49,716 bases of DNA from assembly GCA_934747325.1 (NCBI GenBank), contig CAKVGW010000005.1, positions 1 through 49,716 of the forward strand, in the 5' to 3' direction. Below are positions 32,672 through 41,897 of the stretch, one piece after another (positions within the stretch are counted from its first letter, which is position 1; every line of letters begins with the position of its first letter). A model generated the notes under the pieces. It was given only the letters and a program-made list of their open reading frames with translations. It had not been told where the DNA came from and did no database searches. The position numbers and the translations under genes were made by a program. Source of the stretch: an uncultured Candidatus Melainabacteria bacterium (GTDB lineage Bacteria > Cyanobacteriota > Vampirovibrionia > Gastranaerophilales > Gastranaerophilaceae).

Positions 32672-34048
32672 ATGGAAGACAATGTTTTGAAACGTTTTTC
32701 AACTGCAAAATTTTTGAGTTTTGCTCTTGGATTTTTTGGTTTGCAATTTGCGTGGCAAATGAGAATTATTTTATCAGGACCTGTTACGGAAAATCTTGGT
32801 GCTTCACCATTTTTATTCGGTTTAATTTGGCTTGCCGGCCCATTCACCGGCATGGTGGTTCAACCTGTAATCGGTGCATTGAGCGATAAAACTACCTCAC
32901 CTTTCGGTAGAAGAAGACCTTATTTGTTAGGCGGTGCTTTACTTTCAGCTTTAGCACTTTGGGCATTACCAAATTCAGAATTAATTACAAATTTCATTTC
33001 ATCAACACTTCATATTAAATTTCCTGCTTTAGCTGCACTTTGCTTTGCAGCGGTTATGATTTGGATTCTTGATGCTTGTGTTAATATTGCTCAAGGTCCT
33101 TATAGAGCATTGATTCCTGATGTTGTTCCACAAGAACAACATTCAATTGCAAACTCATACATAAGTTTAGCAATCGGTTTAGGTTCTGTTTTTGCTGCAG
33201 GTACAGCACCATTTTTAAAATGGGCGTTTAATTATCAAATGTCAATTAACGCTCAATTTGTTATGGCGGCTTTAGCGTTCTCACTTGGTATGGCTTGGAC
33301 ATGCTTAATGATTAAAGAACGCAGATATCAACCTAAAGAAAATGAAGAAAAAGAAAAATTTGATTTAGTTAAATCTTTAAAAGAATTTTTTGCACTATCT
33401 CCTGAAGTTGGTAAAATTTGTTGGATGCAATTCTTTACTTGGATTGGAAATATGTGTATGATGATTTATTTCACTCAATATGCTATCCACACAGTATATG
33501 GCGTACCTGATTTATCAAACGTATCGGAAGTTGTTAAAGCAAGCTACGATTCCGCAGTTCTAGCAGGAACAAACTTCTCTTCAATTTGTTTTGCAATCTT
33601 CAACCTTGTTTGCTTTGTTGTTGCAATTCCAATCGGGGTTTTATCTGTTAAATTTGGTAACAAAAAAGTTCACATCATTTCAATGTTATCAATGGCATTA
33701 GCATTCTTAGGAATGGCTTTTATTAAAGATGTTAAAGTTGTTGCAGCTTTGATGGCTTTATCAGGTATCGGTTGGGCAAGTATTTGCGCTCTACCTTTTG
33801 CAATGCTTTCTCAATATATAAAACCTGGAACAGAAGGTTCTGTAATGGGTATCTTTAATATCTTTATTGCAGGTCCTCAAGTATTCGTTTGTACATTAGT
33901 TTCTTGGATTATTAATAGATGTTCATTTAATGTAATTGGCGGAGTGAATTATCACTGGGAATACACTTTCTTAATCGGTGCATTCTGCTTAATTACAGCA
34001 TCAATTATTGCTTCTAGAGTAAAACAAAAAGAAATTAAGGTTTCATAA
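32672..34048 (+). CDS. MFS transporter, SLC45/sucrose-symporter-like
   Basis: A 458-residue polytopic protein with about 12 membrane helices. The stretch VIGALSDKTTSPFGRRRPYL between helices 2 and 3 is the MFS motif in the form seen in glycoside-H+ symporters (SLC45 and plant sucrose carriers). Y-less FFGLQFAWQMRIILSGPVT at the start also fits that group. A disaccharide or maltose-like substrate is plausible. The enlarged loop between helices 6 and 7 is charged. GGGGGAG precedes the ATG. The next gene's ATG directly follows the stop. Confidence 0.8.
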   Translation: MEDNVLKRFSTAKFLSFALGFFGLQFAWQMRIILSGPVTENLGASPFLFGLIWLAGPFTGMVVQPVIGALSDKTTSPFGRRRPYLLGGALLSALALWALPNSELITNFISSTLHIKFPALAALCFAAVMIWILDACVNIAQGPYRALIPDVVPQEQHSIANSYISLAIGLGSVFAAGTAPFLKWAFNYQMSINAQFVMAALAFSLGMAWTCLMIKERRYQPKENEEKEKFDLVKSLKEFFALSPEVGKICWMQFFTWIGNMCMMIYFTQYAIHTVYGVPDLSNVSEVVKASYDSAVLAGTNFSSICFAIFNLVCFVVAIPIGVLSVKFGNKKVHIISMLSMALAFLGMAFIKDVKVVAALMALSGIGWASICALPFAMLSQYIKPGTEGSVMGIFNIFIAGPQVFVCTLVSWIINRCSFNVIGGVNYHWEYTFLIGAFCLITASIIASRVKQKEIKVS

Positions 34049-35464
34049 ATGGTTTTGGAAAATCAAAATAAGAAGGGGCGGGTTTTATTAATATACCCGC
34101 CTTCTCCTGTAATAAACAGGGAAGATAGATGTCAGCAGCCGACAAAAGAATTGTTGGTTATACCTCCCCTGCCTCCTACGGATTTGATGTATTTGGCTTC
34201 AATCGCAGAAAACTGCGGATTTGAAGCGATTATAAGAGATTATAGTCAAGGCGGAAATTTTGAAGCTGATTTAAAAGAAATTCAGCCGAATTATTTAGTT
34301 GCAAACATTGCAACCCCTACTTTTAAATCTGATATGATGGCTGTACAACTGGCAAAAGAAATTGTTCCAAGTATTTGCACAATTGTTAAAGGCGCGCCAT
34401 TTTTGACATACAATACTAATACAATTTATGAAAATCCGTTCATTGATTATGTAATTATGGGTGAAGCCGAATTAACTTTAAAAGATATTTTGGACGGAGT
34501 TCCCGATAATGAAATTTTAGGAATTTGTTATAGAGAAAATTTTCAACCAGTTAAAAATGATAAACGTCCATTTATAGATAATTTGGATATTTTACCATTT
34601 CCGGCAAGACATTTAGTCGATAATTCGATTTACAGACGTCCTGATAATGGAAAAGTGCAAGCAGTTATTAAAGTTGCTCGTGGTTGTCCGTTTCATTGTT
34701 TTTTTTGCTTGGCAACTCCTGTTTCGGGTGCTAAAGTGAGAACGCGTTCTCCTGAAAATATTGTCGCTGAGTTAAAAGAATGTGTTGAAAAATATAATAT
34801 CAAAAATTTTCTTTTTTGGTCAGATATTTTTAATTTTAATCGAGAATGGACGCTTGAACTTTGTCAAAAAATTATTGAAAGTGGACTGAAAATCACTTGG
34901 TCATCCAATACGAGAGCTGACACAATGGATGATGAGATGGCAAAAATGATGTACAAATCAGGTTGTCGCCTTGTAAGTATCGGTGTAGAAAGCGGTTCTC
35001 AAAAGATGTTGGATAATATCGGAAAGAAAATCACGCTTGATGATATTCGAAATACTGTAAAAATTCTTAAAAAGAATAAGATTAAAATTTATAATTATTT
35101 TGTAATAGGTCTTCCTTGGGAAACAGAAGAAACTGTTGAAGAAACAATTAAATTTGCGATTGAACTTGATAGTAATTTTATCAGTTTTTATACGGCAACT
35201 CCGCTTCCTGGAACAAAATATTTTGCGTATGCAATGCTAAATAAACTCGTTGAAGGTAACTTGGATTTTAGAAGTGCTTATTATGAGCCTGTGGTACGTT
35301 CGGAACACCTAAGCAAGGAAAGAATTTTTGAACTTCATAAACAAGCTGTGAAACGTTTCTATTTACGTCCGAAATTTATATTAAAAACGCTTTTGTCTTT
35401 AAGAAGTTTTGCAGAAGTTAAAAATTATTTTATAGCAGGCATGAATTTATTGTTAAAAAAATAA
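34049..35464 (+). CDS. B12-binding-domain radical SAM protein
   Basis: A 471-residue protein. Residues about 10-170 form a cobalamin-binding-like Rossmann domain (VLLIYPPSP, PPTDLMYLASIAENCGFEA) that lacks the DxHxxG cobalt-ligand motif. C213, C217 and C220 in ARGCPFHCFFC bind the radical SAM cluster, and YFVIGLPWETEETVEE and FYTATPLPGTKYF complete the barrel. The family includes hopanoid, lipid and antibiotic methylases. The substrate is unknown here. Its ATG abuts the stop of the MFS gene, so the two are coupled. Confidence 0.82.
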   Translation: MVLENQNKKGRVLLIYPPSPVINREDRCQQPTKELLVIPPLPPTDLMYLASIAENCGFEAIIRDYSQGGNFEADLKEIQPNYLVANIATPTFKSDMMAVQLAKEIVPSICTIVKGAPFLTYNTNTIYENPFIDYVIMGEAELTLKDILDGVPDNEILGICYRENFQPVKNDKRPFIDNLDILPFPARHLVDNSIYRRPDNGKVQAVIKVARGCPFHCFFCLATPVSGAKVRTRSPENIVAELKECVEKYNIKNFLFWSDIFNFNREWTLELCQKIIESGLKITWSSNTRADTMDDEMAKMMYKSGCRLVSIGVESGSQKMLDNIGKKITLDDIRNTVKILKKNKIKIYNYFVIGLPWETEETVEETIKFAIELDSNFISFYTATPLPGTKYFAYAMLNKLVEGNLDFRSAYYEPVVRSEHLSKERIFELHKQAVKRFYLRPKFILKTLLSLRSFAEVKNYFIAGMNLLLKK

Positions 35465-35469
35465 TTGTA

Positions 35470-36834
35470 TTAGTGTTTTATACCTTTGGTAATCGCTTCT
35501 AAAATTCTCTTAACTTTTATTATTTGAATACCTTTAAACTCGTCCTGCACGTCATTAGATTCAGGAATAATAATCCTCTTGAATCCTAATTTTTGTGCTT
35601 CATTAATCCTTTTTTCTATATGGTTAACAGCTCTAATTTCACCTGATAAACCGATTTCACCTATTATTGCAGTTTCAGGGTCAAACACAACATCTCTAAC
35701 GCAAGTGACTATTGCTAAAGCAATGCCCAAATCCGCAGCAGGTTCATTAACATCAATACCGCCGATAACATTCACATAAACATCTTGTTTTGATAAGTTT
35801 AAACCAATTCTTTTTTCTAAAACCGCTAATATTTGCAACACACGCCCCGTATCAACTCCATTTGCAATTCTTCGAGGAGCAGGATAAGGTGTAGTTCCTA
35901 CCAATGCTTGAATTTCAACTAAAAGCGGACGAGTTCCTTCGCTTGTTACAATAATCGTGCTTCCTGGGGTTTGGGTTTGATTATATTCTTTTAAAAATAA
36001 CTCGCTAGGATTTACGACTTCAGTTAAACCTGATGCACTCATTTCAAAGATACCTACTTCTGAAGTATTCCCAAAACGATTTTTAATAGAGCGTAAAATT
36101 CTATAAGTTTTGGTTTTATCACCTTCAAATTGTATAACGGTATCTACCATGTGCTCTAAAACTTTAGGCCCTGCTATATTGCCTTCTTTTGTAACATGTC
36201 CGATTACAATAATTGAAATATTTTGAGATTTTGCAATATGCATAAGCATATTACAGCATTCTCTAATTTGCGAAACACTGCCTGCCGAACTTTGAATTAT
36301 TGATGTATAAATTGCTTGAATACTATCTACAATAACCAAATCAGGCTTCATGCTCTCGATATGTTTTTTTATAAGTTCTAAATTTGTTTGAGGATAAATA
36401 AAAAGAGTATTTGATTTTACTCCGAGTCTTTCTGCCCTCAATTTAATTTGACTTGCAGATTCTTCCGCTGAAATATATAAAACTTTTTTACCTGCGTTAC
36501 AAAGCTCACCTGAGGTTTGTAATAGAATTGTAGACTTACCGATTCCGGGGTCACCTGCAATCAGTACCAAAGAACCTTGAACAATTCCACCGCCGAGCAC
36601 TCTATCAAATTCAGAAATATTCGTGCTCATTCTAATTTCTGAATTCATTTCAATCTCATCCAACGTCATTGGCGGAGTTGTATCAAAAACTTCTATCTCC
36701 GTTTTTTTCTCAACAGGAGTAGAAAGTTCTTCTACAAACGAACCCCAACTACCACATTCAGGACATTTTCCTAAATAACCGGCGGTTTCGTATCCGCAAT
36801 TTTGGCATACATATTTTGATTTAACTTTTGCCAT
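35470..36834 (-). CDS. radA: DNA repair protein RadA/Sms
   Basis: A 454-residue RadA. An N-terminal four-Cys zinc finger (YVCQNCGYETAGYLGKCPECGSW) is followed by a RecA-like ATPase with Walker A GDPGIGKS and Walker B-like DLVIVDSI, the RadA-specific KNRFG motif, and a Lon-protease-like C-terminal domain (GIDVNEPAADLGIALAIV) without the Lon catalytic Ser. It drives branch migration in recombinational repair and natural transformation. It follows the LysM gene by three bases. Confidence 0.95.
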   Translation of the reverse strand: MAKVKSKYVCQNCGYETAGYLGKCPECGSWGSFVEELSTPVEKKTEIEVFDTTPPMTLDEIEMNSEIRMSTNISEFDRVLGGGIVQGSLVLIAGDPGIGKSTILLQTSGELCNAGKKVLYISAEESASQIKLRAERLGVKSNTLFIYPQTNLELIKKHIESMKPDLVIVDSIQAIYTSIIQSSAGSVSQIRECCNMLMHIAKSQNISIIVIGHVTKEGNIAGPKVLEHMVDTVIQFEGDKTKTYRILRSIKNRFGNTSEVGIFEMSASGLTEVVNPSELFLKEYNQTQTPGSTIIVTSEGTRPLLVEIQALVGTTPYPAPRRIANGVDTGRVLQILAVLEKRIGLNLSKQDVYVNVIGGIDVNEPAADLGIALAIVTCVRDVVFDPETAIIGEIGLSGEIRAVNHIEKRINEAQKLGFKRIIIPESNDVQDEFKGIQIIKVKRILEAITKGIKH

Positions 36835-36837
36835 AAA

Positions 36838-37407
36838 CTATTGATTCATTGGAATAACAAGCTTTTGACCGATTGATAAAGCGTTAGGGTTAGCCATTTT
36901 GTTAGCTTCTTGAATTCTCGCAACTTTATCCATGTCAAATGAGCCGTAAAATCTAATAACAATACTTTCTAATGTGTCGCCTTCTTTAACAGTGTATTCT
37001 TCATTTAAAGAAACAGCAGGAGTAACTTTTTTTGCAGAAGAATCTGATGGAATAAATGAAAATCTTCCGTTAGACTCTCTTCCTACTTTCTTAGAAGCAG
37101 GTGCAACAGGGGCTACCACATCATCTTTAGGAGTTGATACATTAATTAAAAGACTTATGAAAGTTGTAATCAATAATGTTACAATTACACCAACAACAAG
37201 ACCTGTTACAAAATAAACTTGTGGTGCTTTTTCATTCTTTTGAGTCTTTACGCCAAAAGATTGCCAAAGAGCATCCAATTCTCTATTTTTGCTTTGCTTT
37301 CTGTAAAAATCTTCATCCTGATGTTCACGATTGTATTTGCTAAGAGCTTCAAGCATAGCAACTTTTTCTCTGGTAATGTTTGATCTTCTAAGTGTTGTGC
37401 TTTTCAT
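36838..37407 (-). CDS. Membrane-anchored LysM domain protein
   Basis: A 189-residue protein. A charged cytoplasmic start (about 1-65) precedes one membrane helix (VYFVTGLVVGVIVTLLITTF). A linker follows, then a single LysM domain at the end (EEYTVKEGDTLESIVIRFYG, ending ALSIGQKLVIPMN), which binds peptidoglycan glycans. It is therefore a type II membrane protein reaching the wall. It is cotranscribed with radA downstream. Its upstream region carries a half copy of the GGTGCAAA palindrome. Confidence 0.8.
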   Translation of the reverse strand: MKSTTLRRSNITREKVAMLEALSKYNREHQDEDFYRKQSKNRELDALWQSFGVKTQKNEKAPQVYFVTGLVVGVIVTLLITTFISLLINVSTPKDDVVAPVAPASKKVGRESNGRFSFIPSDSSAKKVTPAVSLNEEYTVKEGDTLESIVIRFYGSFDMDKVARIQEANKMANPNALSIGQKLVIPMNQ

Positions 37408-37510
37408 AAATCCTCACCAATTTAGGGATACATTCCCCTCCTATTGTTGAATTTAACATAAAATTAAGCATGGTGCAAATTTGTAAAGTTCTTTTGTTAA
37501 TTTTTGTAAA

Positions 37511-38359
37511 CTACTTATTAATAGAAAAATAAACTTCTTTTAAACGCTTTTTGCTAATGTGTGTATAAAGCTGTGTTGTAGATACATCGCTGTGTCCGAG
37601 GAGTTCTTGAACAACTCTTAAATCCGCACCATTTTCCAATAAGTGTGTTGCGAAACTATGTCTTAATGTGTGTGGCGAAATATTTTTATGAATTAATTTT
37701 CCTTGAGCATGTATAAAATTGTAAACATCTTGTCTTGTAACAAAATGTCCGTTGTCTTTTATCAAAAGATTTTTAGTAGTTAAGTTATATTTTTTTATAA
37801 GCAAATCTCTTGTCGGGAAATACTCTTTTAGCATCATTTTTGCCTGCTCACCTATCGGAATAATTCTCTCTTTAGAACCTTTACCAAAACAACGTACGTA
37901 TTTTGAACTCAAATCTATATCATTGAGTTTTAAATTCACAAGTTCTGAAACTCTCAAACCGCAACTGTAAAGAAGCTCCATCATGACATGCTCTAAAGGT
38001 GTCAAATTGTTATGCAGCATTTCATCAATTTCTTTTACGGAAACAACTTTGGGTAATCTTTGTGGCGTTTTTGGCTGTTCAAGAGTTGCTGCAGGATTTT
38101 TTTCTAAAATTCCTGATGAAGTCGCCCATTTAAAAAAGCCTCGAAGTGATGCAACTTTTCTTATTACACTTGTCGGTGCTAATTTGCGTTCTCTAAGAGT
38201 TCTTACGTAAGCATTAATATTCATCCTATTAATTGTATGAATATCTTCTAAATTTTGTGCAAAATCGGACAAATCTCGTCTATAAGCGTCAATCGTGTTT
38301 TGCGAAAGACCTTTTTCCAATTCTAAATATTCTAAGTATTCACCGATTATTTGGTACAT
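37511..38359 (-). CDS. xerD: Tyrosine recombinase XerD/XerC type
   Basis: A 282-residue site-specific recombinase of the housekeeping Xer group, which resolves chromosome dimers. The N-terminal SAM-like domain covers about 1-90. In the catalytic part, SCGLRVSELVNLKLNDI holds the first Arg, SPHTLRHSFATHLLENGAD the HxxR, and LGHSDVSTTQLYTH the His and nucleophile Tyr. The wording fits XerD better than a phage integrase, and no mobile-element borders are nearby. Confidence 0.9.
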   Translation of the reverse strand: MYQIIGEYLEYLELEKGLSQNTIDAYRRDLSDFAQNLEDIHTINRMNINAYVRTLRERKLAPTSVIRKVASLRGFFKWATSSGILEKNPAATLEQPKTPQRLPKVVSVKEIDEMLHNNLTPLEHVMMELLYSCGLRVSELVNLKLNDIDLSSKYVRCFGKGSKERIIPIGEQAKMMLKEYFPTRDLLIKKYNLTTKNLLIKDNGHFVTRQDVYNFIHAQGKLIHKNISPHTLRHSFATHLLENGADLRVVQELLGHSDVSTTQLYTHISKKRLKEVYFSINK

Positions 38360-38373
38360 GATTTTCTATATTG

Positions 38374-38394
38374 GTAGACTGAAGTCTAATTTAC
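38374..38394. repeat. Short palindromic repeat related to the 3796/16357 family
   Basis: GTAGACTGAAGTCTAATTTAC has the same build as GTTGGGCTGAAAGCCCAAC+CTAC: a six-base palindrome around CTGAA and a trailing TAC. Confidence 0.45.
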
Positions 38395-38403
38395 AATTTA
38401 ATC

Positions 38404-38676
38404 TTAAAATAAATCACTATGTGACCCAGTTCTAACTAATGTTAATAATAAAATTTCAGACTCAATTTTGTATATTAAAAGCCAATCCGGTTCAATATGG
38501 CATTCTTTGTATTTACAATATTTTCCGGTTAACTGATGTTCTCTATGCTTATCGGGCAATGTATTCCCTGAAGCTAAACACTCAACTACGTCATATAGTT
38601 TTTCGAGATTTTTACCTCTTTTCTTCATTAATTTTAATGAACGTTTCATCTCTGTGGTAAAAACGACTTGATACAT
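38404..38676 (-). CDS. yafQ: YafQ-type mRNA-cleaving toxin (RelE/ParE superfamily)
   Basis: A 90-residue toxin of the YafQ group, which cuts mRNA on the ribosome. It opens MYQVVFTTEMKRSLKLMKKRG and keeps the family end LVRTGSHSDLF with the catalytic His of E. coli YafQ. HREHQLTGKYCKYKECHIEPD is also typical. It follows the dinJ-type antitoxin with one base between, so the pair forms a classic antitoxin-first operon. Confidence 0.9.
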   Translation of the reverse strand: MYQVVFTTEMKRSLKLMKKRGKNLEKLYDVVECLASGNTLPDKHREHQLTGKYCKYKECHIEPDWLLIYKIESEILLLTLVRTGSHSDLF

Positions 38677-38677
38677 A

Positions 38678-38947
38678 TTAATCCTCTAGCATTGCATTTA
38701 TAGCATCTCTTGCATTATCAAATCGTTTAGATAATCCAATTCCATTTTCAGCATCTTCAATTGCTTTAATAGTTTCTTTATTTGGTTTATACAATGCAAT
38801 TTCAAAAGGAATTCTTTGTTCTCTAACAACTGTTTTTACAAATAAATTTAAAGCAGAAGTCATACTCAAACCTAACTCATTACATAATGAATCAAATTGT
38901 TGTTTTAACTGATTATCTATCCTAATACTAATATTTGATTGTGTCAT
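38678..38947 (-). CDS. dinJ: DinJ/RelB-family antitoxin
   Basis: An 89-residue antitoxin. The N-terminal ribbon-helix-helix (SNISIRIDNQLKQQFDSLCN, ELGLSMTSALNLFVKTVV) binds operator DNA, and the C-terminal tail wraps the YafQ-type toxin. The upstream region holds a promoter and an inverted repeat suitable for autorepression. Confidence 0.9.
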   Translation of the reverse strand: MTQSNISIRIDNQLKQQFDSLCNELGLSMTSALNLFVKTVVREQRIPFEIALYKPNKETIKAIEDAENGIGLSKRFDNARDAINAMLED

Positions 38948-38957
38948 AATTTGCTCC

Positions 38958-39011
38958 TACAATGTTTATGCATTGTAATTACAGTATAACGTATGACATC
39001 GAATTTTACAA
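38958..39011 (-). promoter_or_regulatory. Promoter and operator of the dinJ-yafQ operon
   Basis: On the minus strand TTGTAA (39011-39006), 17 bases, TATACT (38988-38983). Just downstream is the inverted repeat TACAATG TTTATG CATTGTA (38958-38977), placed to block transcription when bound by the antitoxin or its complex. Confidence 0.7.
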
Positions 39012-40337
39012 CCTCAAAAATGCTTCTCTAATCAAATAATCTTCAAGCGTTTTCATATCAGGAATTGTTGAAGTTGTGTCATTTATAATTATTGCAAACG
39101 CGTATTTGTTACCGAGTTTTGTTGTCAAAAATCCTGCAATAGAACTTGTATCAGACAAAGTTCCCGTTTTGGCTCTCAAGTTTTCTTTTATAGGTAACAT
39201 TCTATGTGTCAAAGTCCCCTGCCCCGGAGTTGCCAAATGAGCCAACACCGCATTATCCTTATTCTTAACCAAATATTCAGAAATAAAATCTGTTGTAACT
39301 AAGTTATTTTTAGAAACACCGCTAGCGTCAGTCAAACGAATTTTAGAAGTATCTAAACCTTGTTTTTCACAGTATGCGTTAAAAACTTTAATTCCGTTAA
39401 TATCCGTCCCCCTGTCATTATAAGCTTTTCCGCCAGCAATTTTCGCTACGGTTTCAGAAACCATATTGTTGCTGTTTTTTAGAACATCATCAATCGCAAT
39501 GGAAATAGGATGGGTTATTTTGTCTAATTCTTTATCGTTTGCAGAAACTTTATCAACTATAAAATTTTCTTTTAAATAAACTTTTTTATCGCCTAAAGCA
39601 TTGGTTAATTTGATATTAAAATATCTTTTTAAATTATTTGTCGGAACGTATAAAGTTACAGGTTTATTTACAGTCCCTTCAAGAAGTAAAGTATTTGCTG
39701 AAACTGAATTATCTCTGGAAATTTTTACATTGTTTTCTTTACCTGTCACAACATGGTTAAAGAAAACAATCGGATACTTGCTCGGATTAATAATAGTGGC
39801 ACCTTGACCTTCAGCTGTCGGCATAACTGTTATTTTTATTAAGTTTCTATCCAAATTGTAAGAATTAAATCTTGGCATAAGGACATTCATGTCATCATCC
39901 CATTGCCAGCCTTCGCCCCAGTTTTTTTTCTCTAAAATACTGTCATCAATATAAATTCTTTTAGTTTCAAGATTAACATTATTTACAAGCTTTTTCAAAT
40001 CGTCACTTGTAAAATATGGGTCAGCACCGAGTTTTATAACAAAAGAGTTCGAATTTCTCTTATAAATTTTTGTTGTAAATTCATAATCTTCACCTAAAGC
40101 GTCCACTGCAGCAGGCAATGTCAAAAGCTTTTGAACTGACGCAGGATGCATAAGCATTTTTTCATTTAATTCGTAAACAGGTTTTCCGCTGTTCAAATCC
40201 TTTATAGAAATTGAAATTGCGGTTTTTTCAATTCCTGATTCATTAATTACGCTTGAGAAATCTCTTTTTACTGCTGTTTTAGCGTTTGCTCCGAGAGTCA
40301 ACGCAAACATCATTAATATCGCTAAAAATTTTTTCAT
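39006..40337 (-). CDS. dacB: D-alanyl-D-alanine carboxypeptidase/endopeptidase, PBP4 (peptidase S13)
   Basis: A 443-residue periplasmic enzyme with signal peptide MKKFLAILMMFALTLGANA. The S13 motifs are visible: Ser67/Lys70 in HPASVQKLLT, SKN in DASGVSKNN, and KTG in LRAKTGTLSD. It trims or cuts peptidoglycan cross-links. The start overlaps the upstream nitrilase-family gene by four bases, so the two are coupled. Confidence 0.9.
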   Translation of the reverse strand: MKKFLAILMMFALTLGANAKTAVKRDFSSVINESGIEKTAISISIKDLNSGKPVYELNEKMLMHPASVQKLLTLPAAVDALGEDYEFTTKIYKRNSNSFVIKLGADPYFTSDDLKKLVNNVNLETKRIYIDDSILEKKNWGEGWQWDDDMNVLMPRFNSYNLDRNLIKITVMPTAEGQGATIINPSKYPIVFFNHVVTGKENNVKISRDNSVSANTLLLEGTVNKPVTLYVPTNNLKRYFNIKLTNALGDKKVYLKENFIVDKVSANDKELDKITHPISIAIDDVLKNSNNMVSETVAKIAGGKAYNDRGTDINGIKVFNAYCEKQGLDTSKIRLTDASGVSKNNLVTTDFISEYLVKNKDNAVLAHLATPGQGTLTHRMLPIKENLRAKTGTLSDTSSIAGFLTTKLGNKYAFAIIINDTTSTIPDMKTLEDYLIREAFLRL

Positions 40338-41149
40338 TTTTTTATAACCTCATACGAGTCTTTAATATCGTTTATACTTGGACAGTTTGCTCTAAAATCA
40401 TACATTTCTTTTAAATCAATTTCAGCGTAAACTCCACCTTCTATTTCTTCAATTTCATCCAAAATCTTACCTTCATAGTCGTAAATCAAAGAGTGCCCAA
40501 GATTTTCTACTCCGTCAGCTAATAATCCTGTTTGAGTTAGTGCAACCATAAAAGTTTGATTTTCAATCGCTCTTGCTCGCGTTAATGTATCCCAATGAGT
40601 TTTTCTTGACTTTGGCCAAGCTGCCATATTTACCAACAAATCAGCACCCGCTTTTCTATATGCTCGATAAATTTCAGGAAAACGAATGTCATAACAAATT
40701 GTTAATCCAATCTTTACGCCGTCAAGATTCACCATAACAGGATTTGAACCAACTGTTATATATTGATTCTCTGTATCGCCATTATAAGAATAAAGATGGT
40801 TTTTGTTGTATGTGCAAACTAATTCACCATTTCGATTTATTACAGGACAAGTGTTAAAAAGCTTGTCAGCTTGTTTTTCAACAAAACTTCCGCCAATAAC
40901 ATTTACATTGTAAGTTTTTGCGATTTCTTGCAACATCTTAACGGCTTTAGATTCTTCTAAAACTTCCGCGCTTGCAGGAAAAGACGGACAATCCCAACCT
41001 ACAGTCCATAATTCAGGCAAAAAGACGAAATCAACATTGCCATATTTGTCCAAATTTGCTTTTAATAAATTTTCAACTGTTTCTATATTTAAAGTCACAT
41101 CCCCGATTGCAGATTCCATTTGAATTGCAAGAAGTTTTATTTTTTCCAT
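40334..41149 (-). CDS. Nitrilase-superfamily carbon-nitrogen hydrolase (omega-amidase-like)
   Basis: A 271-residue enzyme with the Glu-Lys-Cys triad: FVFLPELWTVGWD (Glu), CTYNKNHLYSYNGD (Lys) and GLTICYDIRFPEIYR (Cys). The wording and size fit the YafV/Nit2 omega-amidase group, which repairs or removes alpha-keto acid amides, but the substrate cannot be read from sequence. It overlaps the acyltransferase-like gene upstream by 13 bases and dacB downstream by four. Confidence 0.85.
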   Translation of the reverse strand: MEKIKLLAIQMESAIGDVTLNIETVENLLKANLDKYGNVDFVFLPELWTVGWDCPSFPASAEVLEESKAVKMLQEIAKTYNVNVIGGSFVEKQADKLFNTCPVINRNGELVCTYNKNHLYSYNGDTENQYITVGSNPVMVNLDGVKIGLTICYDIRFPEIYRAYRKAGADLLVNMAAWPKSRKTHWDTLTRARAIENQTFMVALTQTGLLADGVENLGHSLIYDYEGKILDEIEEIEGGVYAEIDLKEMYDFRANCPSINDIKDSYEVIKK

Positions 41150-41868
41150 AATCCGAATTGATATACCTCATCAAACGCTTTTGGCGCGTCTTTTTCTAAT
41201 TGTTCCAAACTTTGTTGTAACTTTTGTCTTGCTTCCTCTTCTGTGTTTTCATCCCCATCTTGAGGAACATAAATTGGTTCTCCATAAAGATTAATCAAAT
41301 TTGTTGCAAAAATTGGAGAACGCATTTCATCCCAAGAAGGGAATTTTGCGAAAGTAAAATTCTTTGAATACCAATAAACAGGCACAATTGGAACGCCTGC
41401 CATTTTGGCAATCTTAATTACGCCGTCTTTAACGACTCTGGCAGGACCTTTTGGCCCGTCAACCATCATTGCACAATTTTCACCTGATTTTAGAATAGAA
41501 ATCATCTGCATAGTGGCTTCAACAGCGCCTTTCTTACCCTTAGAACCACGGACGGTTTTAAATCCCCAACGTTCAACAACATCTGCGATGATTTCACCGT
41601 CACGAGAACGGCTAATTAGTACATGCAGTTTTGAACGGTGCCTGATGCCGTGTACACAAAATTGATGCGCATGCCACATTGCATATATGCAAGGCATTTT
41701 GTCTGGATTATTAACCTCAATAATTCTTGTGAAAAGCTCCTGAATCTTCAATACTCTAAAAATAAGGTGTGAAACCTTATTAATATTTTTACCATCAAAT
41801 AATCTAACCATACAAGAATTATACAATAAATAAACTATTTCAGAGAAAATTTGTTGCACTTTTGCCAT
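41137..41868 (-). CDS. DUF374 lysophospholipid acyltransferase-like protein
   Basis: A 243-residue protein of the DUF374 family. The motifs are YAMWHAHQF, LISRSRDGEIIADVVERWGF, TVRGSKGKKGAVEATMQM, MVDGPKGPARVVKDGVIK and GVPIVPVYWY. The family is related to LPLAT acyltransferases and is thought to act on membrane or lipid A-type lipids. ATG 41868 has AAGGA about nine bases upstream. A shorter start at 41811 (MVRLF) is possible, because a TATAAT box lies just before it. It is divergent from flhB. Confidence 0.8.
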   Translation of the reverse strand: MAKVQQIFSEIVYLLYNSCMVRLFDGKNINKVSHLIFRVLKIQELFTRIIEVNNPDKMPCIYAMWHAHQFCVHGIRHRSKLHVLISRSRDGEIIADVVERWGFKTVRGSKGKKGAVEATMQMISILKSGENCAMMVDGPKGPARVVKDGVIKIAKMAGVPIVPVYWYSKNFTFAKFPSWDEMRSPIFATNLINLYGEPIYVPQDGDENTEEEARQKLQQSLEQLEKDAPKAFDEVYQFGLWKK

Positions 41869-41890
41869 GCAAGTATTTCCTTGCTAAAAT
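41862..41890 (+). promoter_or_regulatory. Candidate promoter of flhB giving a nearly leaderless mRNA
   Basis: TTGCCA (41862-41867), 17 bases, TAAAAT (41885-41890). The likely transcript start falls at about 41897, next to ATG 41898, and there is no ribosome site before that ATG. Confidence 0.5.
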
Positions 41891-41897
41891 AAAATTG

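Noticed and set aside
41137..41811. Start of the DUF374 gene at ATG 41811
   Set aside because: A TATAAT box lies just before it, but there is no ribosome site. ATG 41868 has one and remains preferred, though not certain.
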